Notes: generated by a model not told the origin, from the letters alone. A DNA stretch of 8,591 bases from Haliscomenobacter sp038240665 (GCA_038240665.1 JBBRGN010000209.1:1-8591), one strand, 5' to 3'; shown: positions 1 through 7,026, counted from the stretch's first letter. Made by a program: numbers and translations.

Positions 1-273
1 TTGCAATCGCGCATTCGATTCTGCCCGCCGATAAAATTCTACTTCGGTAATGATGCGACCTAAGGGAGCAGGGATGCTGGGGTATTTTTGGACAAAAGGA
101 TTGGCTTGTTTAAGGATCAAGCTGCCTTCAGAAGTGACCACGCGCAGTACGGTATTCATATTGCCTTCACCAGGTTTTTCTATTTTCAAAACCTGCTCCT
201 CTGCTCCCAGCCATTGCAAGCGCTGAAGGTATTCAGTCAGCTCGGGAAATGAAATGTGTTCTTCTAAATTCAT
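1..273 (-). CDS. Phosphotransferase (APH/5-methylthioribose kinase-like), N-terminal part
   Basis: The first 91 codons of a gene that continues beyond the left edge, read without a stop from an ATG at 273. The residues resemble the N lobe of the aminoglycoside phosphotransferase/protein-kinase-like fold, and most closely 5-methylthioribose kinase. A glycine-containing loop GEGNMN lies at residues 36-40, followed by a strand and SLILKQANPF (51-60), where Lys55 would contact ATP. RIITEVEFY (73-81) follows, where Glu77 would form the salt bridge to that lysine. MTR kinases share the pattern GN-N, then VKQA-P-, then an E-containing helix. If it is such a kinase, it would phosphorylate methylthioribose in methionine salvage, but related small-molecule kinases share this lobe and the catalytic half is not in view. 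It starts 25 bases after the polA stop on the same strand, so it may be cotranscribed with polA. Confidence 0.72.
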   Translation of the reverse strand, partial: MNLEEHISFPELTEYLQRLQWLGAEEQVLKIEKPGEGNMNTVLRVVTSEGSLILKQANPFVQKYPSIPAPLGRIITEVEFYRRAESNARLQ

Positions 274-298
274 AGACTTGGATTTTACTTGGTCATTC

Positions 299-3109
299 CT
301 AATGCGCCTCCAACCAATTGTCTCCCATGCCGATTTCCACTAAAATAGGTACTTTAAGTTTGGGCATGGCAGTACGCATCAGTTCAGAAATGATGGGCTT
401 AACGATTTCGACTTCGCTTTTTGGAGCATCAAAAACCAATTCATCATGTACCTGAAGGATCATACGGGTTCCCAACTGTTGTTTTTTTAATTCCCGCTGG
501 ATGTTCACCATCGCCACTTTTATCATATCCGCAGCAGATCCCTGGATGGGCGTATTGACGGCTATGCGCTCCGCATTACTGCGTTCAAGACCGCTTTTGG
601 AGTGAATGTCGCGCAAGTAGCGTCTACGTCCCATCAAAGTAGTGACGTAGCCTTTGGTGCGTGCTTCTTCTACAATGTTGGTCATATAGCTCTTCAGACC
701 TTGGTATTCGCGGAAATAAGCATCGATGAGGTCTTTGGCTTCGGTGCGTTTGATGTTGAGCTGTCGGGAAAGGTTGGTGGCACCAGCACCGTAAATGATG
801 CTAAAGTTGACCGTTTTGGCTTGGTAACGTTGTTCACGAGTTACTGCTTCGAGCGGAATACCAAAAACCCGCGAAGCGGTGGCCAAGTGGATGTCCAAGT
901 TTTTTTGAAAGGCATCGAGCATTGCTTCGTCGTTGCTGATTTCAGCGATCAAGCGCAGCTCAATCTGCGAGTAGTCGGCCGCGAGCAGCACATGATCCGC
1001 ATCGCGAGGAATAAAAGCCTTGCGCACGCGCGCGCCTTCGGGCGTACGCACTGGGATATTTTGCAGGTTGGGGTTATTGGAACTCAAGCGACCCGTTGCC
1101 GTCAAAGCTTGATTGAAGGAAGTATGCAAACGCCCCGTACGCGGGTTCACCAACTTGGGCAAAGAATCGACATAGGTCGACTTCAGCTTACTCAGCCCGC
1201 GAAAATGCAAGATATCGGCTACAATAGGAAACTCAATCGACATTTCCACCAGTTTGTCTTCGTCGGTAGAATATTGGCCGGTTTTGGTTTTCGCTCCTTT
1301 GTACGGGATTTTGAGGCGTTCAAAAAGTACGTCTCCCACCTGTTTAGGCGATCCAATATTAAAAGCAATACCTGCCTGTTCGTATATTTTTTTCTCTATT
1401 TTGGCGATATCGATCTCCAGGTCCTTGGAATAAACAGCCAGGTATTCTGAATCGATTCGAATGCCTTCAAATTCCACATCGGCAAGAACAGCAAGCAGTG
1501 GCGCTTCCATTTTTTCAAAAAGTTCTACTACTTCACCTTCGAGCAATTTGGGCTCGAGGTAATCTTTAAGTTGTAGGGTAATGTCCGCATCTTCAGCAGC
1601 ATAATCTTTCACCTGTTCTGGTGTTAGATCAGCCATATTGGATTGTGTTTTGCCTTTTTTTCCCAAAAGATCCTCGATGGGGATGGGTTTGTACTTCAGG
1701 TAAGTTTCAGCCAGATAGTCCATGCCATGTCTGCGCTCAGGTTCGAGGAGGTAATGGGCAATCATGGTATCAAAATAGGGAGCGGCTACTTCCACCCCGT
1801 ACCATTTGAAGACAATGATGTCGTATTTGAGGTTCTGACCAATTTTGAGGAGCCCAGGGTTTTCGAGGGTAGCTTTGAAAATATTGACCACATCCTGCGG
1901 CGTCCCCCATTCTACTTTGACCGGTACGTAGTAAGCTTCAGAAGGTTTGAATGAAAAAGACATCCCTACCAAATCCGCTTGGGTAGCATCAATATTGGTG
2001 GTTTCAGTATCAAAACAAAAAGCGGGTTGTTTGGCCAACAACTGTGCCAAGTCTTCCATTCCTTGTTTTTCCTGCACGAGGTAATACTGGTGCGGGGTAT
2101 TTTCAATGCTGAGATCGGCAATCGAATGTGAAGGAAGATTGGGCCCTTTTGCCGCTGCGGGCACATTTTCGTCTTGATCAAAAAGAGAACCTTGTTGGCC
2201 TGGAGCCGCTTTGCCGGAAGAAAATGCAGATTTTTCTTCGCCCAAAATTTGCTGTGCCATGGTACGAAACTCCAACTCGCGGAAAATTTCGGCCAGTGCA
2301 TCCCGATCAAAAGGGTCGATGATCAATTTATCTTCCTCAAAAGCAATGGGGACATCAATATCGATGGTAGCGAGTACTTTCGACAATTTGGCTTGGTCGG
2401 CGAAGTTCTCGATGCGCTCTTTTTGTTTGCCTTTTAGCTGACCCACATTTTCGATAACGCCTTCTACCGAGTCAAATTGCTTGATCAATTGAATGGCGGT
2501 TTTTTCGCCTACCCCGGGAACGCCAGGAATATTATCCACACTATCGCCCATTAAACCCAAGATGTCGATGACTTGATCGACCCGTTTAATTTGCCAATTG
2601 GCTAGGATCTCTTTTTTTCCCAGTACTTCGATGCCATTTCCTTGTCGAGAAGGTTTGTACATAAAAACATTTTCTGACACCAGCTGAGCATAATCTTTAT
2701 CGGGCGTCACCATATATACCTGGTAGCCTTCTTTTTCGGCCTTTTTGGCTAGGGTTCCGATGACGTCATCGGCTTCAAAACCCATGACTTCAACGATCGG
2801 TATTTTAAAAGCTTCCACTATTTTCCTGATCCAAGGGAAGGCGATGCGGATATCGTCGGGTTGTTCTTCGCGATTGGCTTTATAGGGCTCGTACATTACG
2901 TGGCGAAAGGTGGGTGAAGGCGGATCAAAGGCGACAGCGATATGGGTAGGTTTCTCGGTACGGATGAGGTCTACCAGGGTACGGGTAAATCCGGAGATGG
3001 CCGAAGTGTTTATCCCTTTGGAGTTGATGAGGGGACGTGTGATGAAGGCAAAGTGCGCTCGGTATACCAAAGCGTGGCCATCGAGTAGAAAGAGGCGTTT
3101 TTCAGACAT
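299..3109 (-). CDS. polA: DNA polymerase I
   Basis: Encodes 936 residues, the usual length for a three-domain Pol I. It removes RNA primers and fills gaps in lagging-strand synthesis and excision repair. The 5' nuclease domain (about 1-290) has the metal-ligand motifs FEADD (D114, D115), PDKD (D137, D139) and GDSVDNIPG (D189, D193). The 3'-5' exonuclease domain is intact: DTET at 367-370, GQNLKYD ending at D430, and YAAED with Y503 and D507. Proofreading should therefore be active, unlike in Taq-type enzymes. The polymerase domain has motif A DYSQIELR (D712), the O helix with R761, K765, F769 and Y773, and motif C QVHDE (H888, D889). The phenylalanine in the O helix is the form that discriminates against dideoxynucleotides. 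The ATG at 3109 opens MSEKRLFLLDGHAL, the normal family start. A GTG at 3226 is in frame but would add 39 low-complexity residues partly encoded by an intergenic repeat. No Shine-Dalgarno site is seen. Confidence 0.98.
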   Translation of the reverse strand: MSEKRLFLLDGHALVYRAHFAFITRPLINSKGINTSAISGFTRTLVDLIRTEKPTHIAVAFDPPSPTFRHVMYEPYKANREEQPDDIRIAFPWIRKIVEAFKIPIVEVMGFEADDVIGTLAKKAEKEGYQVYMVTPDKDYAQLVSENVFMYKPSRQGNGIEVLGKKEILANWQIKRVDQVIDILGLMGDSVDNIPGVPGVGEKTAIQLIKQFDSVEGVIENVGQLKGKQKERIENFADQAKLSKVLATIDIDVPIAFEEDKLIIDPFDRDALAEIFRELEFRTMAQQILGEEKSAFSSGKAAPGQQGSLFDQDENVPAAAKGPNLPSHSIADLSIENTPHQYYLVQEKQGMEDLAQLLAKQPAFCFDTETTNIDATQADLVGMSFSFKPSEAYYVPVKVEWGTPQDVVNIFKATLENPGLLKIGQNLKYDIIVFKWYGVEVAAPYFDTMIAHYLLEPERRHGMDYLAETYLKYKPIPIEDLLGKKGKTQSNMADLTPEQVKDYAAEDADITLQLKDYLEPKLLEGEVVELFEKMEAPLLAVLADVEFEGIRIDSEYLAVYSKDLEIDIAKIEKKIYEQAGIAFNIGSPKQVGDVLFERLKIPYKGAKTKTGQYSTDEDKLVEMSIEFPIVADILHFRGLSKLKSTYVDSLPKLVNPRTGRLHTSFNQALTATGRLSSNNPNLQNIPVRTPEGARVRKAFIPRDADHVLLAADYSQIELRLIAEISNDEAMLDAFQKNLDIHLATASRVFGIPLEAVTREQRYQAKTVNFSIIYGAGATNLSRQLNIKRTEAKDLIDAYFREYQGLKSYMTNIVEEARTKGYVTTLMGRRRYLRDIHSKSGLERSNAERIAVNTPIQGSAADMIKVAMVNIQRELKKQQLGTRMILQVHDELVFDAPKSEVEIVKPIISELMRTAMPKLKVPILVEIGMGDNWLEAH

Positions 3110-3229
3110 GGGTGGCGGTTGATTTTCGGGCTTTAAGATAGGACTTTTATGGGATTTGTAGGAAGGTGGATTTTGATTTTTTTGGACCGGGGATTGAATG
3201 GATGGGTACGGATTTTTTTTGAACACGGA

Positions 3230-3373
3230 TTGAACACGGATTTTTTTTGAACACGGATTTAGCGGAATGGTTAGGATTTTTTTCGAATAAATATCCTAAC
3301 CATTCAGGTATGAATATCTGTTTAATCCGTGTCTAATCCGTTTAATCCGTGTTCAAAAAAAATCCGTGTTCAA
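3230..3373. repeat. Nested inverted repeat built from GAACACGGAT units
   Basis: Most of the 285-base gap between polA and the DUF3078 gene is structured. Bases 3230-3259 and 3344-3373 are perfect 30-base inverted complements. Each arm holds two GAACACGGA units separated by eight Ts (or As on the other arm). A third direct copy of the unit lies just outside the left arm at 3221-3230. On the right, degenerate copies (ATCCGTGTC at 3325-3333 and ATCCG at 3336-3340) lie just inside the arm. A smaller perfect hairpin sits in the centre. I see no open frame or transposase, so it is not an autonomous element. It could be a dispersed intergenic palindrome, but copy number cannot be judged from one window. 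The remaining gap, 3110-3220, is T-rich with no clear signal. Confidence 0.85.
3265..3305. repeat. 13-bp perfect hairpin at the centre of the repeat
   Basis: Arms 3265-3277 (GAATGGTTAGGAT) and 3293-3305 are perfect inverted complements with a 15-base AT-rich loop. It lies between the two long arms, so the whole region could fold as a stem with an apical hairpin or extrude as a cruciform. On the minus strand it lies downstream of the DUF3078 gene and upstream of polA, so it might weaken read-through into polA. No T-run follows the stem in that direction, so it is not a standard intrinsic terminator. Confidence 0.7.
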
Positions 3374-3394
3374 AATCCAAAAATAGAGATCCCC

Positions 3395-4432
3395 TTAGAA
3401 AGTAACCGCATATTTCAGCAGCAGCTGCTCCGTAATACTCAAACGCGGCCCGCCACCACCAGGCTTTACGCCATTAGGAAAGTTATAATCCGTAATTTGC
3501 ATCCGCATGTTGTCATCATAGAAAAAGTTGGTCAACAAACTCAACTGAAGTCCTTTAATGATGGTCATCCCCAGTTCGTTGTTAAAGTTAACGTCGATGT
3601 TTTGTGGATTTTGGAGATAATTGGAGAACAACAACAAGTTTGAAGTCAACGTTATGCGATCCTTCCAGAATTTGTTGGCGTAAGTAGCACGGATCACCGA
3701 ACCCAACTGTGCATCCACATTTTGAAACGAGGTGATCACCCCACCCGCATCTTTGGTGACCGGGTTACCGTGTACGCCCAGTGCTGCAATGGTATTGTTG
3801 TTGACCACCACCCATTTGGCACCCAGTGGCGAGTAGAAAAAGGAAAATTTATCATTCGGCTTGTAACCGATACCCAAAGAAAGGTTGATGATCGCTGGTG
3901 AAAAAAACCTCGACAATAGTGACGCATTCTGAACCCTTGTCAAAAACAATCCGGGGTAGTCATTAGGGCCTTGAAAAGTAGGGGTTATTTGACTGATGAA
4001 GTTAAAGTCAACGGCATAGGAAAACTTTGAAGTTTCTGTTACCTTATACCCTACAGCTGAGGCAAACATTACCACATCATTGGATTTTTGGAAAGGGATC
4101 TTTTTTCCACCGGCAATAGGGCCTGAACCAAAACGCTGCAGCCCAATCTGCCAGCTGCCTTTGTTGTCCCAAGCTAAGCGATTATTTTTATAGCTGGCAA
4201 AAATATTGATTGCACCGCCAAATCCTAGTCGGTTTTGACCAGAACCTGGGCGGGGATTGATTTGCAACAATTGAGCGAAATCCGATCCAAGACTCGCGCC
4301 ATATTTCCAAGCCTTTACTGGTGGCGCTGGCGCTACAGCTGGAGCAGCTGCGGGATCTTGTGAGAACATAGGTGTAGCCGCGCAAAGCAACAACAATATT
4401 GCTGCTAGCGAAAAGATAGAACGATTAATCAT
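3395..4432 (-). CDS. DUF3078-type outer-membrane beta-barrel protein
   Basis: Encodes 345 residues. The ATG at 4432 opens a clear signal peptide: MINR, a hydrophobic core at about 6-19, and probable cleavage after FSQ at 25. An Ala/Pro-rich linker follows (26-39). The mature part begins WKYGASLGSDFAQLLQINP, a pattern I associate with the DUF3078 family of Bacteroidota. The rest consists of alternating short strands with aromatic residues and Asn/Gly/Asp-rich turns. The protein ends in YAVTF, the C-terminal aromatic expected for an outer-membrane barrel inserted by the BAM machinery. A TTG at 4462 is in frame upstream, but it would overlap the preceding gene and put ten polar residues before the signal peptide. 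It begins 10 bases after the stop of the MscS-like gene, so the two are probably cotranscribed. The ligand or role is unknown; the family is defined by sequence, not by a known activity. Confidence 0.85.
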   Translation of the reverse strand: MINRSIFSLAAILLLLCAATPMFSQDPAAAPAVAPAPPVKAWKYGASLGSDFAQLLQINPRPGSGQNRLGFGGAINIFASYKNNRLAWDNKGSWQIGLQRFGSGPIAGGKKIPFQKSNDVVMFASAVGYKVTETSKFSYAVDFNFISQITPTFQGPNDYPGLFLTRVQNASLLSRFFSPAIINLSLGIGYKPNDKFSFFYSPLGAKWVVVNNNTIAALGVHGNPVTKDAGGVITSFQNVDAQLGSVIRATYANKFWKDRITLTSNLLLFSNYLQNPQNIDVNFNNELGMTIIKGLQLSLLTNFFYDDNMRMQITDYNFPNGVKPGGGGPRLSITEQLLLKYAVTF

Positions 4433-4442
4433 CACTTGTTTT

Positions 4443-5297
4443 TTATGAGTTGTAAATTTCAAATTTATCGGTAGACAATCTACCCAAGGGTATTATTGTT
4501 CTTTTTCCATCTGAAGCGATCGTCATCGTGGAATTATCCATCTCTACAATCTGCCCTTTTACATCGTCAATACCGATCACATCTCCCACTTTTACCTTAT
4601 TGCGGTTGTAATAGGAAGAAAGCAAATTGGCTACCAAAGGGCGGGAAGCATAGCCATAACCTAAGGCAAACGCCCCTACTACGCCCGCAAGAATGATGGA
4701 AATATTGTCTTGAAAAAATCCAGTTTCAATCCCTGCCTGCGACAAAGTCAACATCGCGACATTGATAAAAATAAAATAAAAAATAAAATTGGCAATCAAG
4801 CCGGCAGCCGGGATATTAAGTGAAGCACAGGCGGTAAGTACTGCTTTTTTTAGCAAATCGGCTAAAAGGACGCCCACAATAAACAAAAACAAGGCAGAAA
4901 TTACCCGAGGTAGGTAATCAAAAATACTACGGATCAAATCAGAAAGCGCTGTTATACCGAGCGCATCTGTAGCCGCCATGAAGAAGATAAAAAAAATGAG
5001 GTAGTAAAAAAACTTAGAAAACAAGATACTCGGTTTCAACTTGACCGGAGAGCGCGCAAATAAATCTATCTCGTTGATCCGGTCGGCTAATTTATCCGCG
5101 CCAATGCCAATCAATAAACGCTTTATCACTTTAGCAATGGTACGCCCTAAAATCCAGCCGAGGAGTATTAAAAATAGCGCGCCGAAAAGCTTAGGCAGAA
5201 AAGAGGCCAAATCGCCAAATACCCGATCAAGAATTGGTTTATACCGGTCATAAAATCCACCGGCCCAGTCGCCGATATTAAGTAATAGTATAGACAT
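4443..5297 (-). CDS. MscS-like mechanosensitive channel family membrane protein
   Basis: Encodes 284 residues from the ATG at 5297; a TTG at 5315 is in frame but less likely. Five hydrophobic segments are visible at about 33-52, 94-113, 130-150, 166-186 and 199-226. The last is Ala/Gly-rich (ILAGVVGAFALGYGYA, then RPLVANLLSSYYNRNKVKVGD), resembling the pore helix TM3 of MscS. It is followed by a short beta domain (about 235-275: VGDVIGIDDVKGQIVEMD, then the DGK-TIIPLGRL pattern). MscS proteins have the same order of pore helix, beta domain and IPNG-type loop. The large C-terminal alpha-beta cage of E. coli MscS is missing, and the protein ends soon after the beta domain. The first four helices look like a tandem duplication of the conserved TM-helix type found in small MscS relatives. 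The likely role is a stretch-gated pore or an osmotic-stress protein of the inner membrane. Gating and ion selectivity cannot be inferred. Confidence 0.85.
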   Translation of the reverse strand: MSILLLNIGDWAGGFYDRYKPILDRVFGDLASFLPKLFGALFLILLGWILGRTIAKVIKRLLIGIGADKLADRINEIDLFARSPVKLKPSILFSKFFYYLIFFIFFMAATDALGITALSDLIRSIFDYLPRVISALFLFIVGVLLADLLKKAVLTACASLNIPAAGLIANFIFYFIFINVAMLTLSQAGIETGFFQDNISIILAGVVGAFALGYGYASRPLVANLLSSYYNRNKVKVGDVIGIDDVKGQIVEMDNSTMTIASDGKRTIIPLGRLSTDKFEIYNS

Positions 5298-5327
5298 AGA
5301 ATACAGGTTATGCAAGTTTACATTTTA

Positions 5328-5621
5328 TTATTTGGGTGTTTCTGGATTGCCTGGAGCTTGTTTGCCAGGTTCTGGAGCTTGGCGATCCAAGGCATCTGGC
5401 GCCGACCGATGCGGTTTAGGTGCAATCATGGCGACCTCTGGTTGTTCTGCTCCGGTAGCCATAATCATCACTCCAACCATTTTAGTCATGTAGATTTCTG
5501 CCACATCGCCTAACAATCGAAAAAAACCTAGGTTCCCCCACACTGCTTCTTCAATGCGATCGTAGTGATGACTGGGTATGTTATTCGAATCTTCTTCAAA
5601 TAGTTTTTGGAAGTTATTCAT
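5328..5621 (-). CDS. Small protein of unknown function next to sigma factor
   Basis: Encodes 97 residues from an ATG at 5621. Its start lies one base after the stop of the sigma-factor gene, so translation is probably coupled. The N-terminal 25 residues are polar and acidic (QKLFEEDSNNIP). A hydrophobic or amphipathic stretch at about 31-57 (GFFRLLGDVAEIY, then VGVMIMATGA) could be a membrane-associated helix. The tail from about 60 is rich in Pro, Ala and charged residues and is probably disordered. I do not recognise a named domain. Similar short proteins with a FRLLGD-like motif, as far as I recall, accompany sigma factors in Bacteroidota. A role as regulator or anti-sigma partner is only an inference from position. 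No zinc-binding HxxxCxxC anti-sigma motif is present. Confidence 0.75.
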   Translation of the reverse strand: MNNFQKLFEEDSNNIPSHHYDRIEEAVWGNLGFFRLLGDVAEIYMTKMVGVMIMATGAEQPEVAMIAPKPHRSAPDALDRQAPEPGKQAPGNPETPK

Positions 5622-5622
5622 G

Positions 5623-6180
5623 TTAATTAGCTTGATTTGGTCCCATCAAATCTTCTTTGATTTTCTGAGCCTTGGCTTTTGCGCGTTTGATTTGCATTTT
5701 TACAGCACTCTCGGTTTTATGTAATATTTCGGCAATGTCCTTGATCGGTAAATCATCCTGGTATTTCATAAAGAGGATGATGCGATCCCCTTCAGGAATT
5801 TTATCAACAACTTTACGCAGTGTTTCAACTTCCATTTGTAGCAATACTTCATCAGGCACCTCATCCGCTAGATCAGGCGCTTGTTCAATTTTGTCGCTAA
5901 AAATCGCGTCGTACTTCTTGTTTTTCCGTAGGTAATCGATGCAGAAGTTGTAGGTGATCGAGTAAATCCAAGTTGAAAACTGGGCTTTCTCGCCAAATTT
6001 TGATAAGTTCAGGAAGATTTTTAAAAATATTTCCTGAGCTGCATCATGCGCTAAGTTCTCTTCTTTCAACAAGGAGATGCACTTGGCATAGACCTTCGAG
6101 ATATAGCGATTGTACAATAAGGTGAAACAAGGGTTATTTTGTGTAGCTAGGTACACATGGATCACCTCCAGATCCTTCAT
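5623..6180 (-). CDS. RNA polymerase sigma factor, ECF-type sigma-70 family
   Basis: Encodes 185 residues, typical of an ECF sigma factor with only regions 2 and 4. Region 2 spans about 22-88: FTLLYNRYISKVYA, then AHDAAQEIFLKIFLNL (45-60) for core binding and the -10 region, and FSTWIYSITYNFCIDYLRK (68-86), the standard region 2.3-2.4 motif. An acidic linker (97-115) follows. Region 4 spans about 122-172, with a helix-turn-helix in LPIKDIAEILHKTESAVKMQ recognising the -35 element. The ATG at 6180 fits the family start. A GTG at 6252 is in frame but would add 24 unrelated residues. It heads a same-strand cluster with the small protein, the MscS-like protein and the DUF3078 protein, so those may belong to its own regulon. 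The target promoter is unknown. Confidence 0.93.
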   Translation of the reverse strand: MKDLEVIHVYLATQNNPCFTLLYNRYISKVYAKCISLLKEENLAHDAAQEIFLKIFLNLSKFGEKAQFSTWIYSITYNFCIDYLRKNKKYDAIFSDKIEQAPDLADEVPDEVLLQMEVETLRKVVDKIPEGDRIILFMKYQDDLPIKDIAEILHKTESAVKMQIKRAKAKAQKIKEDLMGPNQAN

Positions 6181-6232
6181 CGTTTTATTGCAAGTCGCTG
6201 TACTCAATGTTTCTTGGTATTGGTTTACCCTA

Positions 6233-6240
6233 CGAAGATA
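6233..6240 (-). promoter_or_regulatory. Possible -7 element for the sigma-factor operon
   Basis: Read on the minus strand this is TATCTTCG, one mismatch from the Bacteroidota TAnnTTTG -7 consensus. It lies about 50 bases before the sigma-factor ATG. No TTG/TTTG -33 box is seen at the usual spacing, so this is a weak prediction. Confidence 0.25.
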
Positions 6241-6363
6241 AACAAAAAGCACAATTTCCCATTTCGACGTTCGAATAGATCTAAAGACACCTGTTTGAAG
6301 GCATTATTCCTTAATTTTTTTAACATTTTTTTCTGGACTGTTAAATTTAGAAAATAACTTGCC

Positions 6364-6379
6364 TACCAATCGTTTGGTA
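6364..6379. promoter_or_regulatory. Probable TetR operator 1, upstream of tetR
   Basis: TACCAATCGTTTGGTA is a 16-base palindrome with one mismatched pair, at 6370/6373. It lies 37 bases before the tetR ATG and just upstream of the candidate -7 element, where a bound repressor would block RNA polymerase. A near-copy (14 of 16 bases) precedes the hydrolase gene. Size and symmetry fit operators of TetR-family dimers. Confidence 0.8.
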
Positions 6380-6391
6380 AACTATTATTTT

Positions 6392-6399
6392 TATCTTTG
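6392..6399 (+). promoter_or_regulatory. Candidate -7 element for tetR
   Basis: TATCTTTG matches the Bacteroidota TAnnTTTG consensus exactly. It lies 17 bases before the tetR ATG, so the leader would be only about 10 bases. A TTTG at 6373-6376, inside operator 1, is the nearest -33-like box, but at 15 bases the spacing is shorter than the usual 19 or so. The -7 box is convincing and the -33 box is not. Confidence 0.6.
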
Positions 6400-6416
6400 A
6401 AATACAAACGAGCAGC

Positions 6417-6977
6417 ATGCCCATTCAAAAAATTTCACGGGAAGAGATTTTATCCAAATCGATGGAAGTGTTTCGTCGAAAAGGGTATTACCATGCCACG
6501 ATGAATGATTTGGCCAATGCCTGTGGTTTGTTTAAGGGTAGTTTATACCACTACTTCCCTAGTAAAGAAGCTTTGATGGAGGAATTGTTGAACAATACCC
6601 TTGGCTATCTTACTCAAAAGGTTTTTAGCATTGCCTACGAAACCACGTCCACAACCCGCGAGCGCATGGAGCGCATGCTGGGGAAACTTTCCCGCGTACT
6701 GCTGGCCAGCGATGGCAGTTGTTTTATCGGTAATACCACTTTGGAAACCGCGCAACATATTCCGGTATTCCAGCAGATTCTGCGATCGATTTTTGATGCA
6801 TGGATAATCGCTTTACAACATTTGTTTGCCACTCATTATTCACCTGAAGAAGCGTTACGCTTGGCGCGCCGCTCCGTTATGGAATTTGAAGGCGCCGTGA
6901 TGCTCAGCTATTTGTACCAAGATCAAAGCTTTTTGCTGGAAGTCAAAGACAATGTATTGGCAAAATTGCCTGTCTAG
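6417..6977 (+). CDS. TetR/AcrR-family transcriptional regulator
   Basis: Encodes 186 residues, the usual length. The N-terminal DNA-binding domain (about 8-53) has the family pattern: REEILSKSMEVFRRKGYYHATMN, then the helix-turn-helix DLANACGLFKGSLYHYF at 31-47, and PSKEALM. The C-terminal part (about 60-186) is all-helical and forms the dimer and ligand pocket. SCFIGNTTLETAQ (101-113) resembles the G-C--GN---E motif of one TetR ligand-domain subgroup, in which a cysteine (C102 here) lies near the pocket. The inducer cannot be told. Palindromes upstream of this gene and of the next suggest that it represses itself and the hydrolase-dinB pair. It is divergent from the sigma-factor operon; the 236-base gap between them holds its operator and promoter. 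Confidence 0.95.
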   Translation: MPIQKISREEILSKSMEVFRRKGYYHATMNDLANACGLFKGSLYHYFPSKEALMEELLNNTLGYLTQKVFSIAYETTSTTRERMERMLGKLSRVLLASDGSCFIGNTTLETAQHIPVFQQILRSIFDAWIIALQHLFATHYSPEEALRLARRSVMEFEGAVMLSYLYQDQSFLLEVKDNVLAKLPV

Positions 6978-7006
6978 AAATGTTCTATTTTTTTGTCTAA
7001 TCATTT

Positions 7007-7022
7007 TACCAAACGTTTGGCA
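7007..7022. promoter_or_regulatory. Probable TetR operator 2, upstream of the hydrolase
   Basis: TACCAAACGTTTGGCA contains a perfect 12-base palindrome CCAAACGTTTGG (7009-7020). It differs from operator 1 at only two of 16 positions. It ends four bases before the hydrolase ATG, so a bound repressor would cover the transcription start or the ribosome entry site. Its position in the 49-base gap after tetR implies that the hydrolase has its own regulated promoter, besides any read-through from tetR. Confidence 0.8.
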
Positions 7023-7026
7023 AATT

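Noticed and set aside
602..1450. Long plus-strand open frame of 282 codons inside polA
   Set aside because: It is antisense to a fully conserved polymerase domain, shows no family pattern, and is a mirror effect of polA codon use.
1966..2310. Minus-strand frame of 114 codons inside polA
   Set aside because: It is an out-of-frame shadow of polA between the 5' nuclease and exonuclease domains and has no domain-like pattern. The polA frame is unbroken there.
3110..3226. Possible 39-residue N-terminal extension of DNA polymerase I from a GTG codon
   Set aside because: The extension is low in complexity (Lys, Pro, Ser, Asn), is partly encoded by the intergenic repeat, and lies before the normal family start MSEKRLFLLDGHA.
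3221..3373. CRISPR-like array
   Set aside because: The repeat units are about 10 bases, the spacers are poly-T or near-absent, and copies run in both orientations. This is an inverted repeat, with no cas genes nearby.
6181..6252. 24-residue extension of the sigma factor from a GTG codon
   Set aside because: The sequence does not match the ECF family start, and it overlaps the likely promoter region. The ATG at 6180 fits better.
6263..6275. Short palindrome TTCGACGTTCGAA in the sigma-tetR gap
   Set aside because: The arms are only 5 bases, there is no second copy in the window, and the position relative to a promoter is uncertain.
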